Assembly: GCA_007695345.1 (NCBI GenBank)
Contig: REDZ01000074.1
Coordinates: forward strand, 1 to 50,825
Direction of reading: 5' to 3'
Length of the DNA stretch: 50,825 nt
Source: Paracoccaceae bacterium
GTDB lineage: Bacteria; Pseudomonadota; Alphaproteobacteria; Rhodobacterales; Rhodobacteraceae
Position numbers and translations under genes: made by a program. Below are positions 17,777 through 27,293 of this stretch, piece by piece (positions within the stretch are counted from its first letter, which is position 1; the number at the start of each line of letters is the position of its first letter). The notes beneath the pieces are model-generated. The model saw nothing but the letters and a program-made list of their open reading frames with translations. It made no database searches and was not told the DNA's origin.

Positions 17777-20629
17777 ATGGGCGAGCAGAAATTCATCGAA
17801 GTGCGCGGCGCGCGCGAGCACAATCTGAAGAATATTGACGTCGATCTGCCGCGCGACAGGCTGGTGGTGATCACGGGGTTGTCGGGGTCCGGCAAATCGT
17901 CACTCGCCTTTGACACGATCTATGCCGAGGGTCAGCGACGCTATGTCGAGAGCCTGAGCGCTTATGCGCGCCAGTTCCTCGACATGATGCAAAAGCCTGA
18001 TATGGACCATATCTCGGGGCTGTCGCCGGCCATTTCCATCGAGCAGAAGACAACGAGCAAGAATCCGCGTTCGACTGTCGGCACGGTCACCGAGATTTAC
18101 GATTATCTGCGTCTGCTGTTCGCGCGCGCGGGCACGCCCTATAGCCCTGCGACGGGCCAGCCTATCGAGGCGCAGCAGGTGCAGGACATGGTCGACCGCA
18201 TCATGGCGCTGGAGGACGGGACGCGCGCTTATCTGCTGGCGCCCATCGTGCGCGACCGAAAGGGCGAATATCGCAAGGAGTTTCTGGACCTGCGCAAGCA
18301 GGGCTTCCAGCGGGTCAAGGTGGACGGGCAGTTCCATGAACTGGATGAGCCGCCCACACTGGACAAGAAATTCCGCCATGACATCGATGTCGTGGTTGAC
18401 CGGATCGTGGTGCGCGAGGGGATCGAAACGCGTCTGGCCGACAGTTTGCGCACAGCGCTTGATCTGGCGGATGGAATCGCCGTGCTGGAAGAGGCGAAGG
18501 AAGACGGCGCGCGGATCACCTTCAGCGAGAAATTTGCCTGCCCGGTCAGCGGGTTCACCATATCCGAGATCGAGCCGCGGCTGTTTTCCTTCAACGCGCC
18601 GACCGGGGCCTGCCCGGCCTGTGACGGGCTGGGGGTGGAACTGTTCTTTGACGAACGGCTTGTCGTGCCCGATGCGGCGCTGCGGGTCGCTGACGGGGCG
18701 ATTGCACCCTGGCGCAAGGGCAAGTCGCCCTATTTCCTGCAGACCATCGAATCACTCGCCAAGCATTACGCGTTTGACGCCAGAACCCCGTGGAAGGACC
18801 TGCCCGCGCATGTCCAGCAGGTGTTCCTGTATGGATCGAACGGCGAGGAACTGCCCTTTCGCTATGATGAGGGCGGGCGCGTCTATAACGTGACCCGCGC
18901 CTTTGAAGGGGTGATCCCGAATATGGAGCGGCGCTATCGCGAGACCGACAGCGCCTGGATCCGCGAGGAATTCGAGCGCTACCAGAACCAGCGCGCCTGT
19001 GGCGTGTGCGGCGGGCATCGGCTGCGCCCTGAAGCGCTGGCCGTCAGGATCAATGATCTGCATGTCGGTCAGGTTACGGACATGTCGATCCGCGAGGCGT
19101 TGACCTGGATCGAAGGAGTCCCGGAGCATCTGACGCGGCAGAAAAACGAGATTGCGCGTGCGATCCTGAAGGAAATCCGCGAGCGGCTGGGCTTTCTTGT
19201 CAATGTGGGCCTTGACTACCTGACATTGGGGCGGCATGCGGGCACGCTCTCGGGCGGGGAGAGCCAGCGCATCCGGCTGGCCAGCCAGATCGGCAGCGGT
19301 CTGACAGGCGTGCTGTATGTGCTGGATGAGCCAAGCATCGGCCTGCATCAGCGCGACAATGACCGACTGCTGATCACGCTCAAGAACCTGCGCGATCAGG
19401 GCAACACGGTAATCGTGGTCGAACATGACGAGGAAGCGATCCGCGAGGCCGATCACGTGCTCGATATCGGCCCGGGGGCCGGGGTGCATGGTGGGCAGAT
19501 CGTGGCGCAAGGCACACCGGCCGAGATCATGGCGGATGCAGCCAGCCTGACCGGGCAGTATCTGAGCGGGGCGCGCGAAGTGGCGGTGCCCGCGACCCGG
19601 CGCAAGGGCAATGGCAGGAAACTGACTGTGGTCAAGGCCAATGGCAACAATCTGCGCGATGTGACGGCCGAGTTTCCGCTGGGCAAGTTCGTCTGCGTGA
19701 CCGGCGTGTCGGGCGGGGGCAAATCCACGCTGACGATCGAGACGCTGTTCAAGACGGCTTCGATGCGGCTGAATGGCGCGCGCCAGACTCCCGCGCCCTG
19801 CGAAACCATCAAGGGGCTGGAGAGCCTGGACAAGGTGATCGACATCGACCAGCGGCCCATCGGGCGCACGCCCCGGTCGAACCCTGCGACCTATACCGGG
19901 GCGTTCGGGCCGATTCGGGACTGGTTCGCGGGCCTGCCGGAGTCGAAGGCGCGCGGCTACAAGCCCGGGCGGTTTTCGTTCAACGTCAAGGGTGGGCGCT
20001 GCGAGGCCTGCCAGGGCGATGGTGTGCTGAAGATCGAGATGAATTTCCTGCCCGATGTTTATGTCACCTGCGAAACCTGCAAGGGCGCGCGCTACAACCG
20101 CGAGACGCTGGAGATCCTGTTCAAGGGCAAATCCATTGCGGATGTGCTGGATATGACCGTGGAAGAGGCGCAGGGCTTTTTCGAGGCCGTGCCGTCGATC
20201 CGCGAGAAGATGGATGCGCTGATGCGGGTGGGGCTGGGCTATATCAAGGTGGGCCAGCAGGCGACGACCTTGTCAGGGGGCGAGGCGCAGCGGGTAAAGC
20301 TGTCCAAGGAACTGGCACGCCGCTCGACCGGGCGCACCTTGTACATTCTCGATGAGCCCACAACCGGGCTCCATTTCGAGGATGTGCGCAAGCTATTGGA
20401 AGTGCTGCATGAACTGGTCGAGCAGGGAAATACAGTGGTGGTGATCGAGCATAATCTCGATGTCATCAAGACAGCTGACTGGATCATCGATATCGGGCCC
20501 GAAGGGGGTGATGGCGGTGGGCAGATCGTGGCGACCGGCACGCCGGAACAGGTGGCGGAGGTCGAGGCCAGCCATACCGGGCGTTATCTGGGGTCGTTGC
20601 TGAAGCGGCGGCGGGTGGCTGCGGAATAG
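17777..20629 (+). CDS. uvrA: Excinuclease ABC subunit UvrA
   Basis: DNA damage recognition ATPase (950 aa) of nucleotide excision repair. It has two ABC modules: first Walker [10 protein letters not shown] near residue 35 with signature [13 protein letters not shown], and second Walker [10 protein letters not shown] with signature [12 protein letters not shown] and Walker [13 protein letters not shown]. Both zinc modules are intact (CPVS ... CPACDG and CEACQGDG ... CETCKGAR). ATG 17777 ([16 protein letters not shown]) matches the family start and follows GGGGGTTCGG; the longer reading from 17705 would start inside the promoter. Regulated by the SOS box upstream. Confidence 0.97.
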   Translation: MGEQKFIEVRGAREHNLKNIDVDLPRDRLVVITGLSGSGKSSLAFDTIYAEGQRRYVESLSAYARQFLDMMQKPDMDHISGLSPAISIEQKTTSKNPRSTVGTVTEIYDYLRLLFARAGTPYSPATGQPIEAQQVQDMVDRIMALEDGTRAYLLAPIVRDRKGEYRKEFLDLRKQGFQRVKVDGQFHELDEPPTLDKKFRHDIDVVVDRIVVREGIETRLADSLRTALDLADGIAVLEEAKEDGARITFSEKFACPVSGFTISEIEPRLFSFNAPTGACPACDGLGVELFFDERLVVPDAALRVADGAIAPWRKGKSPYFLQTIESLAKHYAFDARTPWKDLPAHVQQVFLYGSNGEELPFRYDEGGRVYNVTRAFEGVIPNMERRYRETDSAWIREEFERYQNQRACGVCGGHRLRPEALAVRINDLHVGQVTDMSIREALTWIEGVPEHLTRQKNEIARAILKEIRERLGFLVNVGLDYLTLGRHAGTLSGGESQRIRLASQIGSGLTGVLYVLDEPSIGLHQRDNDRLLITLKNLRDQGNTVIVVEHDEEAIREADHVLDIGPGAGVHGGQIVAQGTPAEIMADAASLTGQYLSGAREVAVPATRRKGNGRKLTVVKANGNNLRDVTAEFPLGKFVCVTGVSGGGKSTLTIETLFKTASMRLNGARQTPAPCETIKGLESLDKVIDIDQRPIGRTPRSNPATYTGAFGPIRDWFAGLPESKARGYKPGRFSFNVKGGRCEACQGDGVLKIEMNFLPDVYVTCETCKGARYNRETLEILFKGKSIADVLDMTVEEAQGFFEAVPSIREKMDALMRVGLGYIKVGQQATTLSGGEAQRVKLSKELARRSTGRTLYILDEPTTGLHFEDVRKLLEVLHELVEQGNTVVVIEHNLDVIKTADWIIDIGPEGGDGGGQIVATGTPEQVAEVEASHTGRYLGSLLKRRRVAAE

Positions 20630-20697
20630 GATCAGGTCGCCGATGACAGGTTGACGCGTGCCATCAGGGCCGTGGCGCTTTCCTTTCCTGTTGGTTC

Positions 20698-21705
20698 TCA
20701 GGCGGCTCTGGCGTTGAAACGCGCGCGTGTGCGGTTGGCAATCCAGACCAGCGACAGCATGACCGGCACTTCCACAAGCACGCCCACGACCGTGACCAGC
20801 GCCGCGCCCGAGTTCAGACCGAACAGCCCGATGGCCACAGCAGCAGCCAGTTCGAAGAAGTCGGACGTCCCGATCAGGCGCAGGGGGCGGGCACATCATG
20901 GGGCACCCGCCATTCCCATGCCCAGAGACAAGCGATAGCGCACATCCCATAGGATTGGATCAGGATCGGCACCGCCAATAGTGCGATCAGGAAGGGGGTG
21001 TCGAGGATGACATGGCCCTGGAACCCGAACAGCAGCACCACTGTCAGCAACAGCCCCAGCATCGGGGCCGGTTTGATCCGCGTTGTGAACGCGGCCACTG
21101 CCGCTGCGCGCCATCAATCGTGCCCGCGTCCACGCCCTGGCGGCCAATGGCAGCACGACATACAACACCACCGACAGCACCAGCGTGTCCCAAGGCACGC
21201 TCAGTTCCATCAGTCCCAGCAACAGCGCCACGATGGGGGCGAAGGCAAAGACCATGATGACGTCATTCAGCAACACCTGCACCAGCGTGTAGTTCGGATC
21301 GCCCTTGGTCAGGTTCGACCAGACAAACACCATCGCCGTGCAGGGTGCCGCCCCCAGCCGGATCAGCCCGGCGATATACTGGCCCGCATTTTCCGGGTCG
21401 ATGAACCCGGCAAAGACGTCGTGAAAGAACAGCACGCCAAGCGCGGCCATGGTGAAAGGCTTGATCAGCCGGTGCACGGTCAGTGTGATGACCAGCCCCT
21501 TGGGGCGCCTGACGACATCGCGCAGCAACGAGGACTCGACCGCCACCATCATCGGGTAGACCATGGCCCAGATCAGGATCGCCACCGCCAGGTTGACCGA
21601 GGCATATTCCAGGCTCGCCAGCAGAGCAAACAGCCCCGGCACCAGATTGGCCAGCACGATCCCGGCAAAGACCCAGATCGAGAGAAATCTTTCAAAAACG
21701 GACAT
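20698..21705 (-). pseudogene. acr3: Arsenite efflux transporter Acr3, disrupted by two frameshifts
   Basis: The minus-strand reading matches ACR3-family arsenite permeases (about 350 aa, ten helices) from start to end but in two frames. Frame one (from ATG 21705) gives [19 protein letters not shown] to about [13 protein letters not shown] +1 shift near 21098-21117 moves the match to another frame ([18 protein letters not shown] to [10 protein letters not shown]). A -1 shift at or next to a C5 run (20883-20887) restores the first frame for [19 protein letters not shown] to the TGA at 20698. The family Cys is kept ([13 protein letters not shown]). As written, the first frame stops at 20896. Either a young pseudogene or two sequencing errors. 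Its ATG follows directly on the arsR stop. Confidence 0.8.
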
Positions 21706-22053
21706 CTAGAACCCTTCTGTGTCGGGGACGGGCAGGCAGCATCCGTCGCCTGATGTCGTGTGCTGCAGGGTTGCGATCAGAGCGGACAGCGGGGCGAGGG
21801 CCTGCGGCGCAAGGCTGTAGCGGACGCATGGTGGATCGATTTCACCCACGATCACGCCTGCCGCTTTCAGGATGCGCAGATCTTCCGACACGGTCGATTG
21901 TGCCAGCCCGACCACCTGCACGATATCCCCGCCGATACAGCCGGGCGTGCGTGCCAGCAGACGCAGGATGCGCATCCGTGCCGGATGCGCCAGCGCCTTG
22001 GCCGTCGCCGCGATGTTGTCATCCTGCAGATCGGGCGTGTCGATTGTATCCAT
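21706..22053 (-). CDS. arsR: ArsR/SmtB family arsenic-responsive repressor
   Basis: Winged-helix repressor of 115 aa. The recognition helix region is GLAQSTVSEDLRILKAAGVI (about 49-68), preceded by AKALAHPARMRILRLLA. Candidate arsenite ligands are Cys39, Cys76 and the C-terminal pair Cys105/Cys106 (DGCCLP), a layout resembling ArsR proteins that bind As(III) with a C-terminal CC pair. It has no ELCVC site in the recognition helix. ATG 22053 (MDTIDTPD) is chosen because homology begins there; the frame is open to 22242 but that would cover the AT-rich operator. The stop abuts the acr3 start, so they form one operon. Confidence 0.85.
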   Translation of the reverse strand: MDTIDTPDLQDDNIAATAKALAHPARMRILRLLARTPGCIGGDIVQVVGLAQSTVSEDLRILKAAGVIVGEIDPPCVRYSLAPQALAPLSALIATLQHTTSGDGCCLPVPDTEGF

Positions 22054-22181
22054 CCAGTGCTCCAGTAAATCGCCAGTCGTCGATTGACGACGCACTGTCT
22101 CTTCGATTGCGATAACCGCAAAAAATCGGCGAGGCTTTGGCACTGCTTTCTCCGGGAATCGGACAAACGGTTTCACAAAAA

Positions 22182-22207
22182 TTGTAGAAAATTGATAATT
22201 TTGTAGA
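22182..22207. promoter_or_regulatory. Candidate ArsR operator in the AT-rich arsR upstream region
   Basis: AAAATT-GAT-AATTTT (22188-22202) is a perfect 15-bp dyad. It overlaps two direct copies of TTGTAGA (22182-22188 and 22201-22207). The tract lies 135 bases upstream of the chosen arsR ATG and 67 bases before the divergent PagL-like gene, within strikingly AT-rich DNA. Assignment to ArsR is inference from position and symmetry. Confidence 0.45.
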
Positions 22208-22273
22208 TTTTTATGCAAGAAGTGCGCAGTATAACTTCTCATAAATTTCAGTTATTCAATAATCAGGCTTTTC

Positions 22274-22747
22274 GTGGCGCTACGTGGTTTCATTCTTTCC
22301 ACCGCCCTTGTCTTTTGCGCCGCAGCGCCGCTGCAGGCAGAATCCGCACGCGTGACAGTCGCATTGGGGCAGCAGCTTGGCCCCGACAGTCCCGAGTTGC
22401 AGCTTCGCTACAGCGGCGATCCGGTCTTGATGAAATTGCAGCCCGTCATCGGGCTGTCGGTCGCCGCAAACGGATCCGTCTGGTTGGGCGCGGGAATTGT
22501 CGGGACTTGGCGCGCCCCTTCAAACGGGATGTTCCTGCGGGGGCGTTTCATGCCGGGGGCCTATCGGCAAGGCAGAGGCCGCGATCTGAGCGGGCCGATG
22601 CAATTCCGCTCTTCGCTGGAGATGGGGTTTCAGCGGGCGGACGGGCTGGAATATGGCATTGGTGCAGATCACCGGTCCAGCGCGGGCCTGCATCGTCCCA
22701 ACCCCGGTCTTGATTCGCTCTTTCTGTTTGCCAGTTTCCCCTATTAG
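22274..22747 (+). CDS. PagL-like lipid A 3-O-deacylase family outer membrane protein
   Basis: Protein of 157 aa with a signal peptide (hydrophobic 5-20, likely cleavage after LQA at 22) and alternating beta-strand patterns expected of a small eight-strand barrel. The C-terminal segment ADHRSSAGLHRPNPGLDS aligns with the PagL active site: His133 and Ser135 match the catalytic His and Ser, the conserved Asn is at 143, and Asp147 stands where PagL has Glu. PagL enzymes remove the 3-linked acyl chain of lipid A in the outer membrane. The start is GTG with a weak ribosome site. It is divergent from arsR and convergent with the LOG gene. Family call good, activity unproven. Confidence 0.75.
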   Translation: MALRGFILSTALVFCAAAPLQAESARVTVALGQQLGPDSPELQLRYSGDPVLMKLQPVIGLSVAANGSVWLGAGIVGTWRAPSNGMFLRGRFMPGAYRQGRGRDLSGPMQFRSSLEMGFQRADGLEYGIGADHRSSAGLHRPNPGLDSLFLFASFPY

Positions 22748-22757
22748 CCCCGTCACA

Positions 22758-22773
22758 GGCGCGGTCACGCGCC
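22758..22773. terminator. Small convergent hairpin between the PagL-like and LOG genes
   Basis: GGCGCG-GTCA-CGCGCC is a perfect 6-bp stem with a four-base loop, overlapping the LOG stop codon and starting 11 bases after the PagL-like stop. No T-tract follows on either strand, so a terminator role is tentative. Confidence 0.35.
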
Positions 22774-23313
22774 GAGCGTGGCCTCCAGCTCTTCCACAGT
22801 TTCGACTGTAGTGAAGAAGCTTCGCAGCGACGGATCGGCAAAGCCCTGCGCGATGACATGATCGACCAGCGCGACCAGGGGTTGCCAGAACCCGTCTATG
22901 TCCAGCAGGTAGATGGGTCGGGCGTGCAACCCGATCTGGCGCCAGGTCAGCACCTCGAAAAACTCGTCCAGCGTGCCCGCGCCGCCCGGCAGAACCACGA
23001 TCACGTCGGAATTGGTGAACATGATCTTCTTGCGCTCATGCATCGTCTCGGTCACGACCAGCTGGCCAATGTCGCGTTTGCCCGCCTCGGCCTGCATCAG
23101 ATGCGTGGGGATCACGCCGAACACATCCGCCCCTGCATGCTGCGCAGCGCGCGCCACTTCTCCCATGATGCCCACATCGCCCGCGCCATAGACCAGCCGC
23201 CAGTCGCGCCGCGCGATCAATTCACCCAGCGCGCGCGCTGCGGCGCCAAAACGCGCGGAGCGGCCGGAACGAGAGCCACAGAAGACACAGAGCGACAGTT
23301 TGGTGGGGGGCAT
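22765..23313 (-). CDS. LOG family protein (cytokinin riboside 5'-monophosphate phosphoribohydrolase-like)
   Basis: Rossmann-fold hydrolase of 182 aa of the LOG/TIGR00730 family, often mislabelled lysine decarboxylase. Diagnostic motifs are LCVFCGSRSG at the N-terminus, VYGAGDVGIMG, the Arg/Lys motif MHERKKIM at about 91-98, and PGGAGTLDE at 109-117. Characterised members cleave the N-glycosidic bond of nucleoside 5'-monophosphates. ATG 23313 (MPPTKLSLCVFCG) fits homologues; the frame is open upstream to 24216 only because it is antisense to the LysM gene. The 17-base gap to the PagL-like gene holds part of a GC-rich hairpin. Confidence 0.9.
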   Translation of the reverse strand: MPPTKLSLCVFCGSRSGRSARFGAAARALGELIARRDWRLVYGAGDVGIMGEVARAAQHAGADVFGVIPTHLMQAEAGKRDIGQLVVTETMHERKKIMFTNSDVIVVLPGGAGTLDEFFEVLTWRQIGLHARPIYLLDIDGFWQPLVALVDHVIAQGFADPSLRSFFTTVETVEELEATLGA

Positions 23314-23412
23314 CGGCGGAACCTTGCTTGAATTTGTTTTGCTACGGGTTAAGGGGCTTGATATTGTCATGCAAGGGGATCGGGGGTCCATCCGGGCTTC
23401 TGGAGGCGTCGA

Positions 23413-24828
23413 ATGCTGAAATACCTCCCGAAGAATACTCTGGTGCAATGGGCGCTGGGTGCGACCGCTGCGGCGGGCACGGCCAGTGTGGCCTATGTGC
23501 TGGTCTTTCCTTCGGCCCCGCCAGAACCCGCGCCCCAGCCCCCGCAGATGGAACTGAGCGCGCCCGCCCGGACCATCGCCCCCGCGGAAGAGCCCGCCCC
23601 CGATATGGCACGCACTGCCATGCCAGAGGCCGATATGGCGCCGGTCTTCGACATTGTGCGCGTGTCGGATCTGGGAAATGTGCTGGTGGCCGGGCAGGCC
23701 CCGGCGGCAAGTACTGTCGCTGTGCTGCTTGATGAGGAAACAGTCGCCGAGACAGTCAGCACCCCGGGTGGCGAGTTTGTCCTGATGTTCGATGTGGCAC
23801 CCAGCACCGCGCCGCGTGTCCTGGAATTGCAGGCGCGGCTGCCCAACGGGAACCGTCTGCGCTCTGCCGATACGCTGATGCTTGCGCCGCGCAGCGCCGC
23901 ACTGGCCGATGCCGCGCCCGACGCTGACAATGATGCCCCTGTCATGACTGCGCGGCAGGTCGATGTCGCGCCGCTTTTCCCTGACACCGATCGCGATGTG
24001 GCCGCAGGCGCGGGGTCCTCTCCGGCGCTGCAGCAAGACAGTGCCGCACCTGCAGAGCGCAGCGCGGACGCCCCGCAGGTTGACCGCGCGCCGGGCGATG
24101 CCCCGGAAGAAACCTCTGGCCAGATCGAGATTGCGGCGAGTGCGCCAGAGCCAGAGGCACCTGCGCCCGATGCCGGCGACGAGGCTGCCACGCCGCTGGC
24201 CGATGCCCCGCCGCAATCCGCGCCCGCGCTGGACACATCAGCAGACCCCGCCCTCCAGCGCGCAGAGGCGCAGCCCGATGCTGCGCCGCTGGCAATGCTG
24301 CTGCGGTCTGACGGGTCCGTGCAGATGCTCGGTGAGGCCCCGCGCATGCCCGATCTCGAACCGGCGGTGCGAATTGATTCGGTCGTCTATGACGCCGAGG
24401 GCGAAGTGGCGCTGAGCGGCCGCTCGACCCGCGCCGATGCCGAGGTGCAGATCTATCTGGACAATCAGCCGATCCTGCGCGCCCGCGCCGAGGCCGATGG
24501 CAACTGGCGCGCGCAGCTCGAAGGGATCGACCGGGGCGTGTATCAGTTGCGCGTCGATGAACTGGACGCGGAGGAGCGCGTGACCTCGCGCGCAGAAATC
24601 CCGTTTGAGCGCGTGACCCCAGAGATGGCGCGCGATGCGCAGGGGCCGCAGGCGCTGACCGTGCAGCCAGGAAATACGCTTTGGGGGATATCGAGCGTCA
24701 GCTATGGCGAAGGCATCCGTTACATGCGGATATTCGAGGCCAATCGCGACCAGATCCGCGACCCGGATCTGATCTATCCCGGGCAGGTTTTCGTCATCCC
24801 TGAAAGCCCAGATCAGGCAGCGGACTGA
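23413..24828 (+). CDS. LysM peptidoglycan-binding domain protein with a single membrane anchor
   Basis: Envelope protein of 471 aa. It has a membrane segment at about 12-29 (VQWALGATAAAGTASVAYVL), a long Ala/Pro/Asp/Glu-rich disordered stretch, an Ig-like segment around 60-160 (VSDLGNVLVAGQAPAASTVAVLLD), a second such segment around 318-405 (VYDAEGEVALSGRSTRADAEVQIYLD), and a C-terminal LysM domain at about 415-466 (LTVQPGNTLWGISS ... YPGQVFVIP). LysM binds N-acetylglucosamine of peptidoglycan. The periplasmic location is inferred. The gene is divergent from the LOG gene. Specific role unknown. Confidence 0.85.
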   Translation: MLKYLPKNTLVQWALGATAAAGTASVAYVLVFPSAPPEPAPQPPQMELSAPARTIAPAEEPAPDMARTAMPEADMAPVFDIVRVSDLGNVLVAGQAPAASTVAVLLDEETVAETVSTPGGEFVLMFDVAPSTAPRVLELQARLPNGNRLRSADTLMLAPRSAALADAAPDADNDAPVMTARQVDVAPLFPDTDRDVAAGAGSSPALQQDSAAPAERSADAPQVDRAPGDAPEETSGQIEIAASAPEPEAPAPDAGDEAATPLADAPPQSAPALDTSADPALQRAEAQPDAAPLAMLLRSDGSVQMLGEAPRMPDLEPAVRIDSVVYDAEGEVALSGRSTRADAEVQIYLDNQPILRARAEADGNWRAQLEGIDRGVYQLRVDELDAEERVTSRAEIPFERVTPEMARDAQGPQALTVQPGNTLWGISSVSYGEGIRYMRIFEANRDQIRDPDLIYPGQVFVIPESPDQAAD

Positions 24829-24917
24829 CATGCAGGCGGTTGCCATGGGGCAACCTTTCGCCAGCGTGGGACCGGGCCGGGCTTGATCCGGCCTGTGCGC
24901 GGGCATAGCTGCAATGG

Positions 24918-24970
24918 CGCAGGGACGACCCTCGGCAGTCTGGATGTGACCTTTCAGGACGACCTGGATC
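24918..24970 (+). ncRNA. Guanidine-II (mini-ykkC) riboswitch upstream of the SMR exporter
   Basis: Two tandem hairpins with identical ACGA loops: AGGG-ACGA-CCCT (24921-24932) and CAGG-ACGA-CCTG (24955-24966), the second extended by further T-A and T-G pairs. Two stem-loops capped by ACGR are the defining pattern of the guanidine-II class. The ribosome site GGAGGA (24975-24980) starts a few bases after the second stem, fitting control of translation initiation. The gene behind it is a Gdx-type guanidinium exporter, the class's usual target. Confidence 0.88.
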
Positions 24971-24984
24971 TGATGGAGGATCAC

Positions 24985-25311
24985 ATGCCCTGGATATATC
25001 TGTTGGCTGCCGGTGCGCTGGAAATCGTCTGGGCCCTGGCGATGAAACAGTCGGCTGGTTTTACCCGCACAACCCCCACGATCATAATGGTGTTGGCGAT
25101 GTTTGGCAGTTTCGGGCTGCTGGCGATGGCGATGGCGTCGCTGCCTCTTGGTACGGCCTATACAATCTGGACCGGGATCGGCGCGGTCGGGGCCTTTGCG
25201 CTGGGCGTTCTGGTGCTGGGTGAGGCGTTGACCGCGCAGCGGCTGCTGGCCGCGGGTCTGATCGTCGCCGGGATCGTGCTGATGCAGCTCTCGGAGCGTG
25301 GCGGCGCCTGA
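24985..25311 (+). CDS. gdx: SMR family guanidinium exporter (Gdx/SugE type)
   Basis: Four-helix small multidrug resistance protein of 108 aa. Essential Glu13 in the first helix ([19 protein letters not shown]) and the stretch [23 protein letters not shown] are of the SugE/Gdx subtype, not the EmrE subtype. Gdx proteins work as antiparallel dimers and export guanidinium in exchange for protons. ATG 24985 (MPWIYLL) is set by the GGAGGA site directly upstream; the longer frame from 24883 would translate the riboswitch. The guanidine-II riboswitch upstream strongly supports guanidinium as the true substrate. Confidence 0.93.
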   Translation: MPWIYLLAAGALEIVWALAMKQSAGFTRTTPTIIMVLAMFGSFGLLAMAMASLPLGTAYTIWTGIGAVGAFALGVLVLGEALTAQRLLAAGLIVAGIVLMQLSERGGA

Positions 25312-25396
25312 ACCGCAGGGCCAGAGCCCTCCGCGCGCTCTGGCCATTCGCGCCGCCCTCGACTAGATTGCCCGCAGCCAGCCGGGACCGCGCGCC

Positions 25397-27223
25397 ATGA
25401 CAGAGACAACGACCCAAAGCACTGATGCCGTGCAGCCCAGTGCCGCGCAGGAACGCGCCAGCGGCTGGCGCACGATCCGGCGCGTCATCCCGTATCTGTG
25501 GCCTGCCGATGCGCTTTGGGCGCGCCAGCGGGTCGTTCTGGCGCTGATCGCGCTGGTGCTGGCCAAGGTGGTCGCGGTCGGCACGCCGTTTTTCTACAAG
25601 GCCGCGGTCGATGCGCTGGCGGGTGACGGTGCAGCCTGGATGCTGGCCATAGGGGCCGTGGGGCTGACCGTGGCATACGGCGTCGCGCGGCTTATGGAAA
25701 TCGGCTTTCAGGAATTACGCAATGTGCTGTTCACGCGTGTGGGCCAGCGCGCGCTGCGCCAGCTTGCACTGGAAACCTTTGGTCATATCCATCGGCTGAG
25801 TCTGCGCTACCACATCACCCGCAAGACCGGCGGTCTGAGCCGGATCATCGAACGTGGCGTGAAGGGCGTGGAGTTCCTGCTGCGCTTTCTTCTGTTCTCG
25901 ATCTTTCCGCTGATCCTGCAACTGCTGATGATCGCGGGCATTTTCTTCTTGTTGTTCGATGTGTGGTATCTGGTCGCAGTGGTTGTGACGATCAGCCTGT
26001 ATGTCTGGTTCACCTTTCGCATCACGGAATGGCGGGTGCGTCAGCGCCGGATCATGAACCAGCAGGACACGGACGCGAACCAGAAGGCCATCGACAGCCT
26101 GCTGAATTTCGAGACCGTCAAGTATTTCAACGCCGAAGCGATGGAGGCGCGGCGCTATGACGGGGCGATGGCCAAGTATGAAGAGGCCGCCGTCAGCACG
26201 AATTATTCGCTGGCCTTTCTGAATTTCGGGCAGGCGCTGATCATCACGACAGGGCTTGTGACCGTCATGATCCTTGCAGCCATCGGCGTGCAGCGGGGCG
26301 ATCTGACCGTGGGTGATTTCGTTCTGGTCAATTCCTACATGATCCAGATCACCATGCCGCTGAATTTTCTGGGCACGGTCTATCGCGAGATCCGGCAGGC
26401 GCTGGTCGACATGGCCGAGATGTTCGACCTGCTGGACCAGCCCCCCGATGTGCGCGACGCACCGGGCGCACAGCCGCTGGCCGTGGCAAAGGGCGAGGTG
26501 GTCTTTGACCGTGTCGAATTCGGCTATGACCCCGCGCGCCCCATCCTGCGCGGCATCGATCTGCACATCAAGGGGGGTGAGACAGTCGCCATTGTCGGCC
26601 CCTCGGGGTCAGGCAAATCGACCATCGGGCGGCTGTTGTTCCGCTTTTACGATGTGACGGGTGGTGCGATCCGGATTGACGGGCAGGATATCCGCGATGT
26701 CACGCAATCCAGCCTGCACGCGGCCATCGGCGTGGTGCCGCAGGACACAGTGCTGTTCAACGACTCGATCGCCTACAACATCGCCTATGGCCGCGAGGGC
26801 GCGACCCGCGCCGAGATCGAGGCCGCCGCCCGCGCCGCCCGCATCCATGATTTCGTGACCACATTGCCCGAAGGCTATGACACGGCAGTGGGTGAGCGGG
26901 GGCTGAAACTCTCGGGCGGCGAGAAACAGCGTGTGGGGATCGCGCGGACGCTGCTGAAAAACCCGCCGATCCTGTTGCTGGATGAAGCGACCAGCGCGCT
27001 CGATACACAGACCGAACAGAGCATTCAGGAAAGCCTGCGTGCGATGGGGCAGGGGCGCACAGTGCTGACCATCGCGCACCGGCTGTCTACCGTGGTCGAT
27101 GCCGACCGCATCATCGTTCTGGATCAGGGCGAGATTGTCGAGCATGGCACGCATGAGGCCCTGTTGGCACAAGGCGGGCGCTATGCGCAGATGTGGGCCC
27201 GCCAGCGCGCGGAAGAGGCATAG
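25397..27223 (+). CDS. Atm1-type ABC exporter (HMT1/ABCB7-like half transporter)
   Basis: Fused permease-ATPase of 608 aa working as a homodimer in the inner membrane. Six membrane helices span about 45-330. The stretch NFETVKYFNAEAMEARRYD with GQALIITTGL is typical of the Atm1/HMT1 branch, which exports glutathione-linked compounds, including metal-glutathione or persulfide species. The ATPase domain has Walker A GPSGSGKST, signature LSGGEKQRV, Walker B ILLLDEATSALD and the switch His in TIAHRLST. The start is ATG; the gene is followed by a mini-protein gene in the same direction after 70 bases. Confidence 0.92.
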   Translation: MTETTTQSTDAVQPSAAQERASGWRTIRRVIPYLWPADALWARQRVVLALIALVLAKVVAVGTPFFYKAAVDALAGDGAAWMLAIGAVGLTVAYGVARLMEIGFQELRNVLFTRVGQRALRQLALETFGHIHRLSLRYHITRKTGGLSRIIERGVKGVEFLLRFLLFSIFPLILQLLMIAGIFFLLFDVWYLVAVVVTISLYVWFTFRITEWRVRQRRIMNQQDTDANQKAIDSLLNFETVKYFNAEAMEARRYDGAMAKYEEAAVSTNYSLAFLNFGQALIITTGLVTVMILAAIGVQRGDLTVGDFVLVNSYMIQITMPLNFLGTVYREIRQALVDMAEMFDLLDQPPDVRDAPGAQPLAVAKGEVVFDRVEFGYDPARPILRGIDLHIKGGETVAIVGPSGSGKSTIGRLLFRFYDVTGGAIRIDGQDIRDVTQSSLHAAIGVVPQDTVLFNDSIAYNIAYGREGATRAEIEAAARAARIHDFVTTLPEGYDTAVGERGLKLSGGEKQRVGIARTLLKNPPILLLDEATSALDTQTEQSIQESLRAMGQGRTVLTIAHRLSTVVDADRIIVLDQGEIVEHGTHEALLAQGGRYAQMWARQRAEEA

Positions 27224-27293
27224 CGCGCGGAACCCGGACCGGGGCTGCGCGTTAAGCGTGTTGCGACAGGGCCGGAAGCAAAAAGGGACAGCA

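Noticed and set aside
23314-24216. Upstream in-frame extension of the LOG gene across the LysM gene
   Set aside because: It is antisense to a real coding sequence, Arg/Gly-rich, and homology begins at ATG 23313.
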